From: Methanofastidiosum sp.
GTDB taxonomy: Archaea > Methanobacteriota_B > Thermococci > Methanofastidiosales > Methanofastidiosaceae
Reading direction: 5' to 3'
Length of the DNA stretch: 64,000 nt
Assembly: GCA_013178285.1 (NCBI GenBank)
Contig: JABLXD010000001.1
Coordinates: 1 to 64,000 of the forward strand
In this document: positions 8,499-17,823 of the stretch, one piece after another
How the letters are laid out: each line of letters opens with the position of its first letter
Numbering within the stretch: the stretch's first letter is position 1
Translations under genes and position numbers: made by a program
Notes under the pieces: model-generated
What the model was told of the DNA's origin: nothing
The model's input: only the letters and a program-made list of their open reading frames with translations
The model's database searches: none

Positions 8499-9335
8499 AT
8501 GCTAAGAATAGGATTTCACGTATCTGTAGCCCAAGGATTCCTAAAGGTCTTTGATAACGCAAAAGCCCTTGGGGCTAACTGCTGCCAGATATTTACTCAC
8601 TCACCAAGAAGCTGGAAATTTAACGTAGTATCAGAAGACCTTGGAAAGATATTCAAGGATATGTACCAAAAAAATGATATTAGGCCCATAGTTGTCCATG
8701 ATTCTTATCTACCAAATCTTGCTTCTGAAGATGGAACTATGTTAGATAAGTCAATTGACTCTATCAAAAAAGAATTTATCTCGTGTAATAGATTAGGCCT
8801 AGAATTTTTAAATATACACCCTGGTGCGCATAAAGAACAGGGAAAAGAGAAAGGATTAATTCAAATTTGTAAATCGCTTAACTCAATTAAAGATTATGTA
8901 GAAAAATCTACACTGTTATTTGAAAATACATCTGGGAGTGGATCCGTTTTAGGATCTAGATTTGAAGATCTTAAATTTTTGCTTGAGAACACGGATTTCA
9001 GTTGTGGAATAACACTTGACACCTGCCATCTTTTTACTTCTGGTTATGACATATCGAATAAAGAAGCTCTTGAAAATACGCTGTCTAGTTTTGACAAGAT
9101 AGTGGGCCTAGAAAATTTAAAATTAATACACCTAAATGATTCTCAAGGAGAGTTAAATTCAAAAAAAGATAGGCATGAGCATATAGGTCTTGGAAAAATT
9201 GGGCCAGAAGGATTTAAAGCTATAGTAAATCACGATTATCTAAAGAATATACCTATGATAATGGAAACTCCAGTAAATGAAAAAAGGGGAGATAAAGAAA
9301 ATATTATTTTTTTGAAGAAAATGATAGGGATTTGA
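8499..9335 (+). CDS. nfo: endonuclease IV (AP endonuclease)
   Basis: 278 residues, normal length for the family. Cleaves 5' to abasic sites in base excision repair using a tri-zinc centre. Metal-ligand regions are visible: GFHVSVAQG at the start, VHDSYLPNLAS around 67-77, NIHPGAH around 106, LFENTSGSGS around 141, LDTCHLFTSGYD around 172, LNDSQGELNSKKDRHEHIGLG around 207 and METPVN near the C-terminus. It is read from its own AT-rich promoter; the 3' end overlaps the convergent radical SAM gene by 32 bp. Confidence 0.95.
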   Translation: MLRIGFHVSVAQGFLKVFDNAKALGANCCQIFTHSPRSWKFNVVSEDLGKIFKDMYQKNDIRPIVVHDSYLPNLASEDGTMLDKSIDSIKKEFISCNRLGLEFLNIHPGAHKEQGKEKGLIQICKSLNSIKDYVEKSTLLFENTSGSGSVLGSRFEDLKFLLENTDFSCGITLDTCHLFTSGYDISNKEALENTLSSFDKIVGLENLKLIHLNDSQGELNSKKDRHEHIGLGKIGPEGFKAIVNHDYLKNIPMIMETPVNEKRGDKENIIFLKKMIGI

Positions 9336-10866
9336 GGTTTCTGTGACTTTGTATATTCTTATCCCTGTTCTGTTTTTCCCATACATCTAAAGGTATTGCA
9401 TACTCTTTCTCTATTTTTTCTCTGTGTAAGCTGTTGTAAGTACAAAATGGAATAACTTTTCCCCCTGGGACTGCATAATGTATGGCGCATCTCTTGACCC
9501 TCTCAACATCAAAATTATATGGGTCTTGGAAATGCATGCATCCAATTAACATTGTGTGATAACTAAAGTCAGCCAATGTATCTACATCCCCTTCTCTAAG
9601 CACGCTCAACAAAAGCTTCTTGATATCAAGATTCTTTGGCTTCCTCTTTAAGTCAATTAGGTGAGGCAACTCCCTTGTTATTTTTGCAATTGCCATTGTT
9701 TTACTGATTTTTCCCCCACCTTCTACCTTTTCGGTCAGATCTTTTAGTAATCCAAAAAATCCATCTACATCAATAAAATGAGTGATTGGAGTAAGTTTTC
9801 CTTCGTCGTCAACGAATACATAAGTTGCAACACCGCAATGCTCGTGACAAGTAAATCTAACCTGAGGTGTTTGTCTCCAAGCTTCGATAAAATCTGAAAA
9901 TGCATTAACGCTTGATGGGGTGTAAAAATCTTCTGCCAATACTTGCCCTTCGGTTTGCTCTTCAACAAGTTTTGTAAAATCAGGAATAGTAATCCTCATT
10001 TTTTCCAGTTCTTCTGTATCTATTCTGCCTGCAAAAGAAACAGGTTGGAAGTTTATACCTCTAACAATATCAAGATTATTTACGCCAAAGCGTATTATGT
10101 CGCCAACTTGATCGTCGTTAATACTTTTGACCAGGGTTGGAACTAAAACAACGCTTGTTAAATTTGATTTCCTAAAGTTCTCAAAAGCTTGAAGTTTTAT
10201 AGGCAGCGCATTAAAACCTCTAGCGGCGATATATGGCTTCTCAGTCACTCCGTCAAACTGTAAATAAATAGTATTAAGTCCTTTTTTCCTAAGCTCCTTA
10301 CAAAAATCAAGATCTCTAGCAAGACGGACCCCATTAGTTGCAATCTGTGCCAGTGTAAATCCTAATTTTTTTGCATCTTCTACAATCTCTGGAAGATCAT
10401 CCCTTATTGTTGGTTCTCCTCCGGCAAATTGAACAACCATACACGGAACAGGCTTTTCATCTCTGACTAACTTCATCATTTTAACTAGTTCTTCTCTAGA
10501 AGGTTCAAGAACGTAGCCTGCAGTCTGAGCATTTGCAAAGCATATAGGGCATTTCATGTTGCACCTATTGGTGACGTCAATATTGCAAAGAACAGTGGGT
10601 GTAAAGTGTTCTGGGCAAAGCCCACAGTCGTATGGGCAGCCTTTTTTTGTTTCTGTGTTTGGATTGTCTAGTTTTGGGCCATCTACATGATATTTTTTGG
10701 CATGTTTAAACATTTCATAATCTGACCAGTAAGTATCTTCAAAGTTGCCGTGTTCAGGGCAGTTCTTTTTTATGAGTACCTTGCCCTTACTCTCAACAAT
10801 ATCTGCACTAATGACATTTAAACAGACAGGACATATTGACTTAGTTTTATCAATTAATTCCGACAT
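9304..10866 (-). CDS. radical SAM protein, probable tetraether lipid synthase (Tes-like)
   Basis: 520 residues. The N-terminus has CPVC and a CPEHG segment (a zinc/iron-binding module), then CPYDCGLCPEH. The radical SAM motif CNMKCPIC is at about 101-108, followed by FAGGEPTIRDDLPE. More cysteines near HEHCG and in the C-terminal half (IGCMHFQDPYNFD, RCAIHYAVPGGKVIPFC) could bind additional clusters. This layout matches the archaeal Tes family, which joins phytanyl chains to make macrocyclic and tetraether membrane lipids. The assignment is by recognition of the N-terminal module and length, so a related radical SAM enzyme remains possible. The start has GGTGG upstream and a TATA-like box near 10907-10920. 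Confidence 0.72.
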   Translation of the reverse strand: MSELIDKTKSICPVCLNVISADIVESKGKVLIKKNCPEHGNFEDTYWSDYEMFKHAKKYHVDGPKLDNPNTETKKGCPYDCGLCPEHFTPTVLCNIDVTNRCNMKCPICFANAQTAGYVLEPSREELVKMMKLVRDEKPVPCMVVQFAGGEPTIRDDLPEIVEDAKKLGFTLAQIATNGVRLARDLDFCKELRKKGLNTIYLQFDGVTEKPYIAARGFNALPIKLQAFENFRKSNLTSVVLVPTLVKSINDDQVGDIIRFGVNNLDIVRGINFQPVSFAGRIDTEELEKMRITIPDFTKLVEEQTEGQVLAEDFYTPSSVNAFSDFIEAWRQTPQVRFTCHEHCGVATYVFVDDEGKLTPITHFIDVDGFFGLLKDLTEKVEGGGKISKTMAIAKITRELPHLIDLKRKPKNLDIKKLLLSVLREGDVDTLADFSYHTMLIGCMHFQDPYNFDVERVKRCAIHYAVPGGKVIPFCTYNSLHREKIEKEYAIPLDVWEKQNRDKNIQSHRNLKSLSFSSKK

Positions 10867-11017
10867 TTAACCACCGATAAAATGATATAATAGGGTATCC
10901 TAAAATAATATTTAAAAGCTTTTCCTTGATATTTTTTTTCTCATTTCTTATATTTTATAATAATTTAATTAAAAAAACTTGGGTATTAATATTATTAGTT
11001 ATATTTTTACTCAGACA

Positions 11018-11551
11018 TTATTTAATTATTTTAACTTTTTTCATGCCTGCCTCGAATGCATTAAGATTTAAATCGAGCATTTTAGGTATACTATCTTTTA
11101 TTGACTCCGTCATTGAATCTCTTGAGATCAAGTTGCACAATTGATTGAATGCTCCAAGCATGACAATGTTTGCAACAATTTTAGTTCCAAGTTCTGATGC
11201 AATTCTAGTTGCATTAATTTCTGCAAGTTTAAAGTCGCCTTCGATTTTATTATCTGGAATCAACTCTGGGTCATAGATTATAATGCCTTCTCTTTTTGTT
11301 CTTGATGCGTATTTAAAGAAAGCTTCTTGACTCATAATTATAGAAATCGCGGCAGATTCAACTTTTGGATAGTCAATTTCTTCATCGGATATAACTACTT
11401 CAGAGCGTGTTGATCCACCCCTCGCCTCTGGCCCATAAGATTGAGTCTGGACTGCATTGAAACCTTCAAGTACTGCTGCCTTACCCACTATAACGCCAGA
11501 AAGTATTATCCCTTGACCACCAAATCCACTTATTCTAATACCTGCCTTCAT
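11018..11551 (-). CDS. korC: 2-oxoacid:ferredoxin oxidoreductase, gamma subunit
   Basis: 177 residues. GFGGQGIILSG at the N-terminus and QSYGPEARGGSTRSEV at about 37-52 are hallmarks of the gamma subunit of 2-oxoacid:acceptor oxidoreductases. With KorA, KorB and KorD it forms a cytoplasmic complex that oxidatively decarboxylates a 2-oxoacid, or runs in reverse to make it from acyl-CoA and CO2, coupled to ferredoxin. It is last in the operon, with a 4-bp overlap with korB. 2-Oxoglutarate is the likely substrate from gene order D-A-B-C and subunit sizes; other 2-oxoacids cannot be excluded. Confidence 0.9.
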   Translation of the reverse strand: MKAGIRISGFGGQGIILSGVIVGKAAVLEGFNAVQTQSYGPEARGGSTRSEVVISDEEIDYPKVESAAISIIMSQEAFFKYASRTKREGIIIYDPELIPDNKIEGDFKLAEINATRIASELGTKIVANIVMLGAFNQLCNLISRDSMTESIKDSIPKMLDLNLNAFEAGMKKVKIIK

Positions 11552-12375
11552 TTTAACTCACCACAAAATTTTTTGTATTTAGTGTTAAAGTCTTCTTTCT
11601 CTATGTCTACGAGTTCGCCGATTACCATCTTATCAGTAGACTTGCCCTCTGCCAACATTTTTTCATAAACTTTGATATTTATTGTTGATTCCTTAAAATG
11701 CTTTGTCATGTCAAGAGTTGTCCCCATTTTATTTAATCTGCCGTAAGAAGTAGGGCAAGGAGACAGTACTTCTACAAATGAAAATCCAGTTTTTTGAAGT
11801 GCTTTCTTAATAGAACTTATGCATTGGACTGGATGTGCTGTGGTCCATCTAGCTACATAGGGGGCACCTATTACCTTTGCCATCATTGAAAGATCAATAG
11901 GGTATTCTATGTTTCCATAAGGTGTTGTTGTTGTTTTAGATTTAAGCGGAGTGGTAGGAGCTACCTGGCCCCCAGTCATCCCATAAATAAAATTATTAAT
12001 TGAAATAACAGTAATGTCAACGTTCCTTCTTATTGCGTGGAGAAAATGATTGCCACCAATGGCTCCACAATCCCCATCTCCAGTGAAAACTATGACCTTT
12101 AATTCAGGATTAGCAAGCTTAACACCTGTAGCATAGGCAATTGCCCTACCGTGTAAAGAGTGAAGCCCATCTGAATATATATAACCGGGTACCCTTGATG
12201 AACATCCTATCCCTGATACAAAAACTGTTTTGTTCATATCTATATTTAAATCATGGATAGCACGGAGAGAGAAATTCATTACACTTCCTATACCACATCC
12301 TGTGCAAAATATAGTTGGGAGCATGTCCTTCCTTAAGTATTTCTCTACAACTATGTCATTAGAAATAAAGCTCAA
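11548..12375 (-). CDS. korB: 2-oxoacid:ferredoxin oxidoreductase, beta subunit (TPP-binding)
   Basis: 275 residues. It contains FCTGCGIG near the N-terminus, GIGCSSRVPGY around 55, the thiamine diphosphate/Mg motif GDGDCGAIGGNHFLHAIRRN around 98-117, and NFIYGMTGGQVAPTTP around 126-141. Together these identify the TPP-binding subunit of the KOR family. Start and stop overlap korA and korC by 4 bp each, so the three are translationally coupled. Confidence 0.92.
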   Translation of the reverse strand: MSFISNDIVVEKYLRKDMLPTIFCTGCGIGSVMNFSLRAIHDLNIDMNKTVFVSGIGCSSRVPGYIYSDGLHSLHGRAIAYATGVKLANPELKVIVFTGDGDCGAIGGNHFLHAIRRNVDITVISINNFIYGMTGGQVAPTTPLKSKTTTTPYGNIEYPIDLSMMAKVIGAPYVARWTTAHPVQCISSIKKALQKTGFSFVEVLSPCPTSYGRLNKMGTTLDMTKHFKESTINIKVYEKMLAEGKSTDKMVIGELVDIEKEDFNTKYKKFCGELK

Positions 12376-13544
12376 TTTTTATCCCCCTCTATGACTCTTA
12401 AAATCTCGTAAGGTGTGTGTATTGCACCACCAATTTTTGGTACTGAAACAACTTTAGTATCCTTACCAACTGTTTCTCGGATAGGGTGAATCATCTGCCC
12501 AAGATTCATCTCAGGAACAATTACGGTATGGGCATTTTTCAATAGCTCTTTCATCTTACCGTAGTTAAATGGCCAGATTGTAATAAGCCTTATATGCCCA
12601 ACTTTAATGCCATTTTTTCTAGCTTTTTTGACAGCACTTGCTGCAGGCCTTGAAGTTGTACCATATGAAACGACGATTATTTCTGCATCTTCTAAAAATG
12701 AATCTTCATAATACCATATAGTGTCAATGTCGTCTTGAACTTTTTCAATCAATCTTCTTACAAGCTCCTCGTGAACTTCAGCTGAAGTTGTTACTGGGAA
12801 TCCTCTCTTGTCATGGGTAAGGCCTGTGACATAAGTCCTATAACCTGAGCCAAATGGTGCAAATTCGGGTACTTTTGAGGGTCTTGTAAATCCAGTTCTG
12901 TATGGCCTATACTTATCAGGCCCTATTGTAGCGGGAACTCTTTCATCAACTTTTACAGTTGTGACTTCAGGCAACACAACTTTTTCCCTCATATGCCCTA
13001 TTTCGGCATCCAATAGAAGAATAACAGGAACTCTGTAATCCTCTGAAAGATTAAAGGCTTCAATTGTGAGGTCAAGTGTTTCCTGAACAGATTTAGGGGC
13101 CAGTGCAATTATCTGATGATCGCCATGTGTACCCCACATAGCCTGCATAACGTCGCCTTGCGCTGCTTCTGTCGGCTGACCGGTACTCGGCCCACCCCTT
13201 TGAACGTTAACAATGACGCAGGGTATCTCTGCCATGCATGCATACCCTATACATTCTTGCATCAATGAAAATCCAGGCCCACTTGTTGCAGTCATAGACT
13301 TTACCCCAGTACAAGATGCCCCTATAACTGCGGCTATGCTTGCTATCTCGTCCTCCATCTGGACATATACCCCGCCGAGTCTTGGCATCCACATTGCCAT
13401 GCCTTCTGCAACCTCTGTAGCAGGTGTGATGGGATAGCCTGCAAAAAATCTACAATCAGCGAGTAATGCGCCATAAACAGCGGCTTCATCACCCTGTACA
13501 AAAAGATTTTTTTTACCTAAAAGCCTAATAACATCATTTGTCAT
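12372..13544 (-). CDS. korA: 2-oxoacid:ferredoxin oxidoreductase, alpha subunit
   Basis: About 390 residues. GDEAAVYGALLADCRFFAGYPITPATEVAE (residues about 18 onwards) and NVQRGGPSTGQPTEAAQGDV (about 113-132) are the CoA/TPP-domain motifs of KorA-type alpha subunits. The C-terminal third is the transketolase C-like domain. GGAGG six bases before the ATG at 13544 fixes the start; an earlier in-frame codon at 13568 lies deep inside korD and is not supported. It overlaps the end of korD by 11 bp. Confidence 0.92.
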   Translation of the reverse strand: MTNDVIRLLGKKNLFVQGDEAAVYGALLADCRFFAGYPITPATEVAEGMAMWMPRLGGVYVQMEDEIASIAAVIGASCTGVKSMTATSGPGFSLMQECIGYACMAEIPCVIVNVQRGGPSTGQPTEAAQGDVMQAMWGTHGDHQIIALAPKSVQETLDLTIEAFNLSEDYRVPVILLLDAEIGHMREKVVLPEVTTVKVDERVPATIGPDKYRPYRTGFTRPSKVPEFAPFGSGYRTYVTGLTHDKRGFPVTTSAEVHEELVRRLIEKVQDDIDTIWYYEDSFLEDAEIIVVSYGTTSRPAASAVKKARKNGIKVGHIRLITIWPFNYGKMKELLKNAHTVIVPEMNLGQMIHPIRETVGKDTKVVSVPKIGGAIHTPYEILRVIEGDKN

Positions 13545-13743
13545 CTTTATCCTCCACAATAATTGCAAAGTCAGGACACATCAATTCACATAAGTGACAT
13601 TTTATACATTTTTCAGGGTACTTGACTTCAGGAGGGAAAACGCCCTTTTTACTTAGTTTTTCAGATTTTATGTACACTTTTTTAGGACAGTATTCCACAC
13701 ACAAAAGACATCCTTTGCAGTAGTTTGTGTTGACATGAATCAA
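13534..13743 (-). CDS. korD: 2-oxoacid:ferredoxin oxidoreductase, delta (ferredoxin) subunit
   Basis: A 69-residue protein with two 4Fe-4S motifs, CKGCLLCVEYCPKKVY and CIKCHLCELMCPDFAI, a two-cluster ferredoxin that carries electrons from the KOR core to soluble ferredoxin. It is the first gene of the korDABC operon. Upstream on the minus strand, a CTTTATAAAAGGTTTAAAT stretch (about 13772-13790) can serve as TATA region. Confidence 0.92.
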   Translation of the reverse strand: MIHVNTNYCKGCLLCVEYCPKKVYIKSEKLSKKGVFPPEVKYPEKCIKCHLCELMCPDFAIIVEDKDDK

Positions 13744-13861
13744 AAAATCACCGTAATAATAAAGAGAAGAAATTTAAACCTTTTATAAAGTTTATCATTT
13801 AAATGCTTATATTAACTTAACAAATAAAAATAATAGGACATTTGTCCAAAAAATAATCTTT

Positions 13862-15079
13862 TTATCGTCCATATTCAATATGGGCTTTTGCAAGATGTCT
13901 TGCTGCAAGCGCCCCTATAAGGGATATTTCCCCTGCCAATACGGTTGCGGCGCATATCTCAGATAATGCCTTTGAGTTGTCACCGCTATTTTTGCCGCCG
14001 CCTGAGATGCCAAGTATACCAAGGGCTTCTTTCTGTGTCTCTATCTTAGTTCCACCGCCAACAGTTGCAACTTCAAGAGAAGGAAGTGTGACAGCAAAGT
14101 ATACTCCATCTTTATCTGATTCTACTGTTGTAAATCCCTGGCTTCCCTCAACGACCTGGGCAATATCCTGACCGGTAGCTAGAAAGATTGCTGCCACAAT
14201 ATTTGCAAAGTGAGCATTGAATCCGTATGAACCTGCTTGTGCTGAGCCAATCATATTTTTTCTGTAATTTACTTCAATTAATGTATTTGCATCTGTCTTA
14301 AGTTTAGTCTCTATTATTTGATTAGTGATATATACTTCGGCAGTAATGCTTTTCCCCCTCCCTTCAATTAGATTTATTGCAGAAGATTTCTTGTCAGTGC
14401 AGAGGTTTCCAGATAGTGAAACACTTTTGACCTCTGGAAAAGTATCCTCAATCAACTTTAGAGCGGCGTCTGTTCCAATAGTGACGCCATTCATACCCAT
14501 GGAATCCCCAGTGTCATAGACGAACCTTAAGAAAAGATTTCTTCCGACAAGATAGGGGACTATTTTCTGAAGCTTTCTAAATCGTGAATCTTTTTCTGCT
14601 TCTTTTTTAATCTGATCAAAGTTATTCTCAATGAACTCAGTTATTTTGTAATAGTCTCTTGAGGAAGTTAGTCTTAGCACAGGGGCTCTGGTCATGCCAT
14701 TTCTAAATATTGTTGTTATCGCCCCGCCAGATGAAGAGATAACAGAAGCCCCTCTGTTGGTACTTGCAAGAAGTGCCCCTTCTGATGTCGCCATAGGTAC
14801 ATAGAAGTCCCCATTTGCATAATTACCATTAACCTTCAAAGGGCCTATGACTCCCATTGGAACTTGTACAGAGCCGATCATATTTTCTATATTGGTTCCA
14901 AAAAGATTGTCTGGATTTAGAGAATATTTCCCGATGTAATTGAGAGAAACATTTCTTATTTTCTGAATTGCTTCTCTCCTTATTTCTACCGCTTCTTTAG
15001 GAGTTTTAGTAAAATTTTCTATTTGATATATTTTAATCTCGCCATCGATTACCTTTTTTAAAATCTCTTCTTTTTCCAT
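13862..15079 (-). CDS. hmgA: hydroxymethylglutaryl-CoA reductase (NADPH), class I type
   Basis: 405 residues, the length of archaeal class I HMG-CoA reductases. It makes mevalonate, the precursor of archaeal isoprenoid lipids. Visible motifs are ENMIGSVQVPMGVIGPL (about 65-81), PMATSEGALLASTNRG (catalytic Glu, about 95-110), DTGDSMGMN (about 191-199, nucleotide site), and HLAKAHIEY near the C-terminus with the catalytic His. GAGAGG five bases before the ATG supports the start. It is the last gene of a four-gene mevalonate operon, 9 bp after the DUF35 gene. Confidence 0.95.
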   Translation of the reverse strand: MEKEEILKKVIDGEIKIYQIENFTKTPKEAVEIRREAIQKIRNVSLNYIGKYSLNPDNLFGTNIENMIGSVQVPMGVIGPLKVNGNYANGDFYVPMATSEGALLASTNRGASVISSSGGAITTIFRNGMTRAPVLRLTSSRDYYKITEFIENNFDQIKKEAEKDSRFRKLQKIVPYLVGRNLFLRFVYDTGDSMGMNGVTIGTDAALKLIEDTFPEVKSVSLSGNLCTDKKSSAINLIEGRGKSITAEVYITNQIIETKLKTDANTLIEVNYRKNMIGSAQAGSYGFNAHFANIVAAIFLATGQDIAQVVEGSQGFTTVESDKDGVYFAVTLPSLEVATVGGGTKIETQKEALGILGISGGGKNSGDNSKALSEICAATVLAGEISLIGALAARHLAKAHIEYGR

Positions 15080-15088
15080 CTAATCCTC

Positions 15089-15496
15089 TCATGGATGGGC
15101 ATATTCAACGATTGGCCTAAATTTATAGCCATAACATATTATGCCTTCGTCATTATACTCCATTATCTTCCTTGTGACCATTTCAACTTCCATGCCAATT
15201 TCAAGTTCTTCGGCTCTTGCATCTGTTATCTGGGCCGTTATAACTGGCCCTTCCATAAGCTCTATGAGTGCAACTGCAAATGGCAAATTATATTTGTGCT
15301 CCTTTGGAGGGCTGTTGATGTTGGTAAAGGATATTATCTTCCCTCTGCCAATAAGCTGATAGTTCTCATGATTTCTACTCTTGCATTTAGGACAAACTGT
15401 CCTATATGGAAATGACAATGCCTCACAATCTTTGCACTTTGAACCTACAAGCCGGTATCTCCTAATCTGTTCTCTCCAATGTCTCGGTACATCCAC
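15089..15496 (-). CDS. DUF35 / Zn-ribbon OB-fold scaffold protein of the thiolase-HMGS complex
   Basis: About 135 residues. A rubredoxin-like zinc ribbon (CKDCEALSFPYRTVCPKC) is followed by an OB-fold with GRGKIISFTNINSPP. In methanogens this protein holds acetoacetyl-CoA thiolase and HMG-CoA synthase together in a channeling complex. GGTGAT followed by GTG at 15496, one base after the thiolase stop, is the likely start; the longer open frame to 15550 would lie inside the thiolase gene. The order synthase, thiolase, DUF35, reductase supports the assignment. Confidence 0.9.
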   Translation of the reverse strand: MDVPRHWREQIRRYRLVGSKCKDCEALSFPYRTVCPKCKSRNHENYQLIGRGKIISFTNINSPPKEHKYNLPFAVALIELMEGPVITAQITDARAEELEIGMEVEMVTRKIMEYNDEGIICYGYKFRPIVEYAHP

Positions 15497-15497
15497 T

Positions 15498-16646
15498 CTA
15501 ATCACCCCTCTCAAGAACAGATACAGATATTGTTGCTCCGCTGCCGCCAATATTTTCTGCTAATCCTCTTTCAGCATCTACACGCCCATCTCCCCTAAGG
15601 CTAGAAACAAGCTCTCCTATCTGGTATACGCCTGTAGCGCCAACAGGATGGCCCCTTGCTTTAAGCCCACCGTAGAGATTAATTGGAAGCTCTCCTCCAA
15701 TGTAATGCTGACCTTCTAGCGCCATCTTTGTGCCTTCGCCCTTCTTTGCAAATCCCATGTCTTCTATAGACAGAGCGCTCATTATGGAAAATGCGTCGTG
15801 GATTTCGGCTATATCAATATCCTTTGGAGTAACGCCGGCCATCTTGAAAGCCTTCTTGCTTGCAGCAACAGCGGCAGAAAGAGTTGTCATGTGCTTTCTG
15901 TCATGAACGCCCAATGTGTCTGTGGCAAGTCCAACTCCCGATACAATAATTGGCGTATCTGTAAACTCCCTTGCTTTCTTCTCAGAGCATAAAATTACTG
16001 ATGCCGATCCATCACATATTGGAGCACAGTCCATAAGTGTAAGTGGATCTGCTACTACGGGCGAATTTATTACTGTTTCAAGAGAAATTTCTTTTCTATA
16101 CATGGCATGTTTACTGAAAGGCGCATTTTTGTGGGATATTACAGGAAATATTGAAAGATCTTCTCTTTTAATATTAAATTCATGCATGTAACGTCTCATG
16201 ACAAGTGCATTTAGAGCTACAAAAGATACGCCGTGAAATGCTTCATAATCTCTGTCCGATGCATTTGCAAGGATTGATGTCGTCCTTGATGGGAGAACAT
16301 CAGTCATTTTTTCAACTCCTGTAACAAGGACATAATCATACATTCCTGATTTTACACCCATATAACCTTCAATGAAAGCAGCCCCTCCAGATCCGCATGC
16401 TGCTTCTACTTTGACAGCTGGTATCGGCCCAAGCCCAGCAAAATCAGCTATCAATGCGCCAAGGTGCTCCTGGTCTATAAAAGGTCCAGATGACATGTTT
16501 CCAACATAAAGTGCATCAACTTTATCTATACCGCTATCTTCAAAAGCCATCCATATCGACTCTATTGCAAGGTCCCTCAATGATTTTTCCCAGTGCTCCC
16601 CTACTTTTCCAAGTCCAACTCCAATTACGGCAACATTATCGTCCAT
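15498..16646 (-). CDS. acetyl-CoA C-acetyltransferase (archaeal thiolase)
   Basis: 382 residues of the thiolase superfamily. The nucleophilic cysteine sits in EAACGSGGAAFIEG (about 82-95), AEIHDAF (about 279-285) carries the catalytic His, and GGLKARGHPVGATG (about 326-339) is the C-terminal thiolase signature. It condenses two acetyl-CoA to acetoacetyl-CoA, the first mevalonate step, and is thought to hand the product directly to HMG-CoA synthase in a complex. It starts 4 bp after the synthase gene. Confidence 0.93.
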   Translation of the reverse strand: MDDNVAVIGVGLGKVGEHWEKSLRDLAIESIWMAFEDSGIDKVDALYVGNMSSGPFIDQEHLGALIADFAGLGPIPAVKVEAACGSGGAAFIEGYMGVKSGMYDYVLVTGVEKMTDVLPSRTTSILANASDRDYEAFHGVSFVALNALVMRRYMHEFNIKREDLSIFPVISHKNAPFSKHAMYRKEISLETVINSPVVADPLTLMDCAPICDGSASVILCSEKKAREFTDTPIIVSGVGLATDTLGVHDRKHMTTLSAAVAASKKAFKMAGVTPKDIDIAEIHDAFSIMSALSIEDMGFAKKGEGTKMALEGQHYIGGELPINLYGGLKARGHPVGATGVYQIGELVSSLRGDGRVDAERGLAENIGGSGATISVSVLERGD

Positions 16647-16650
16647 TTGA

Positions 16651-17694
16651 TCACATCCTTATCTTCTTTCTATACCTTGCATAGCGTGCATAGTCAATCT
16701 CTTCCCTTCTCTCGATATACGATCTAACTGAAGGCGCTTTTACTTTCCTATCCGCAAGTTTATCTGTAACTTTAAGGGAGAATGCGTCACTCCCTGCGCC
16801 AGACCCGTAAGAAGCACAGAATATTCTATCCCCTTCTTTGGCCTTATCAAGTACTGCTGCAAGCCCCAAAAGAGCAGAACCTGCATAAGTATTACCTATG
16901 TAGGGCGAAACTAATCCATCAATAACCTTTTCTTTTGGAAATCCAAGTATCTTTGCAATTTCAAGCGGAAACTTTCTATTTGGCTGGTGGAAAATGGCAT
17001 AATTATAATCATCAGGTTTTGTTCCAAGTTCTTCCATTAGTGCTTTTGAGCTGCTGAGAACATGCTTAAAATAAGAAGGTTCTCCTGTGAATCTATTTCC
17101 ATGTTTTGGATAATGCTCATGTTGTCTCCTCCAGAAGTCAGGGGTATCGGTAACATAGGATAATGAGCCTTCAATGACGGCCAAACTTTCTTTTGCACTT
17201 CCAATTATGTACCCTGCGCCTCCAGCTGCTGCTGTGTATTCCAGTGCATCGCTTGGAGCTCCTTGGGCAGTATCCACACCTATGCCAAGGGCGTACTTTG
17301 CCATCCCGGAACCTACATAGGCTATGCATGCCTGTACAGTTTCACTTCCTGCTTTACAAGCAAACTCCCAGTCTGCAGCGTTAACAAATGGTGTAGCTGC
17401 AATAGCTTCTGCAACTATTGTGGAAGTCGGTTTTACAGCATAGGGTTTGGATTCAGTACCAACCCAAACTGCTCTCAAGTCTTTTGGATCTATGCCAGCC
17501 CTCAGAAGGGCATTTCTGGCTATTTCTATGGCTATAGTAACAGAGTCCTCATCTGCACCTGGGACTGATTTTTCTCTAATTGGTACAAGGTTTGGATCAT
17601 TTCCCCAAACTCTTGCAATTTCCGTGTTCTGTATTCTGTATTTTGGGACATAAGCACCATAGCCTATAATACCTACAGATTTACTAGGCTTCAT
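16651..17694 (-). CDS. hydroxymethylglutaryl-CoA synthase
   Basis: 347 residues. [14 protein letters not shown] at the start, [28 protein letters not shown] (catalytic Cys in FACKAG, about residue 113), the catalytic His in [12 protein letters not shown] (about 235), and [15 protein letters not shown] (about 266-280) identify archaeal HMG-CoA synthase. GGAGG six bases upstream favours the ATG at 17694 over a TTG at 17697. It leads the mevalonate operon. The promoter region (17700-17820) contains a TTATATAT box and two AAATATT-CGG half-repeats (about 17782 and 17801) of unknown meaning. Confidence 0.94.
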   Translation of the reverse strand: MKPSKSVGIIGYGAYVPKYRIQNTEIARVWGNDPNLVPIREKSVPGADEDSVTIAIEIARNALLRAGIDPKDLRAVWVGTESKPYAVKPTSTIVAEAIAATPFVNAADWEFACKAGSETVQACIAYVGSGMAKYALGIGVDTAQGAPSDALEYTAAAGGAGYIIGSAKESLAVIEGSLSYVTDTPDFWRRQHEHYPKHGNRFTGEPSYFKHVLSSSKALMEELGTKPDDYNYAIFHQPNRKFPLEIAKILGFPKEKVIDGLVSPYIGNTYAGSALLGLAAVLDKAKEGDRIFCASYGSGAGSDAFSLKVTDKLADRKVKAPSVRSYIERREEIDYARYARYRKKIRM

Positions 17695-17823
17695 CAAATT
17701 CCTCCTCTAACAAAGACGATTTACCATAGATAAAAGAGATATAATCGGAACGATATATAAGATGGAAAATAAAATATATATAAATATTTCGGTATTAGTG
17801 AAATATTGTATCGGCAAAAAACG

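Noticed and set aside
11018-13743. Pyruvate or 2-oxoisovalerate oxidoreductase instead of KOR
   Set aside because: Gene order D-A-B-C, separate ferredoxin subunit and KorA-type RGGPSTGQPT context fit 2-oxoglutarate better, though the substrate is not proven.
17782-17814. Two AAATATT/CGG half-repeats upstream of the mevalonate operon as an operator
   Set aside because: The repeats are short, AT-rich and differ in spacing inside each copy; not enough to call a site.
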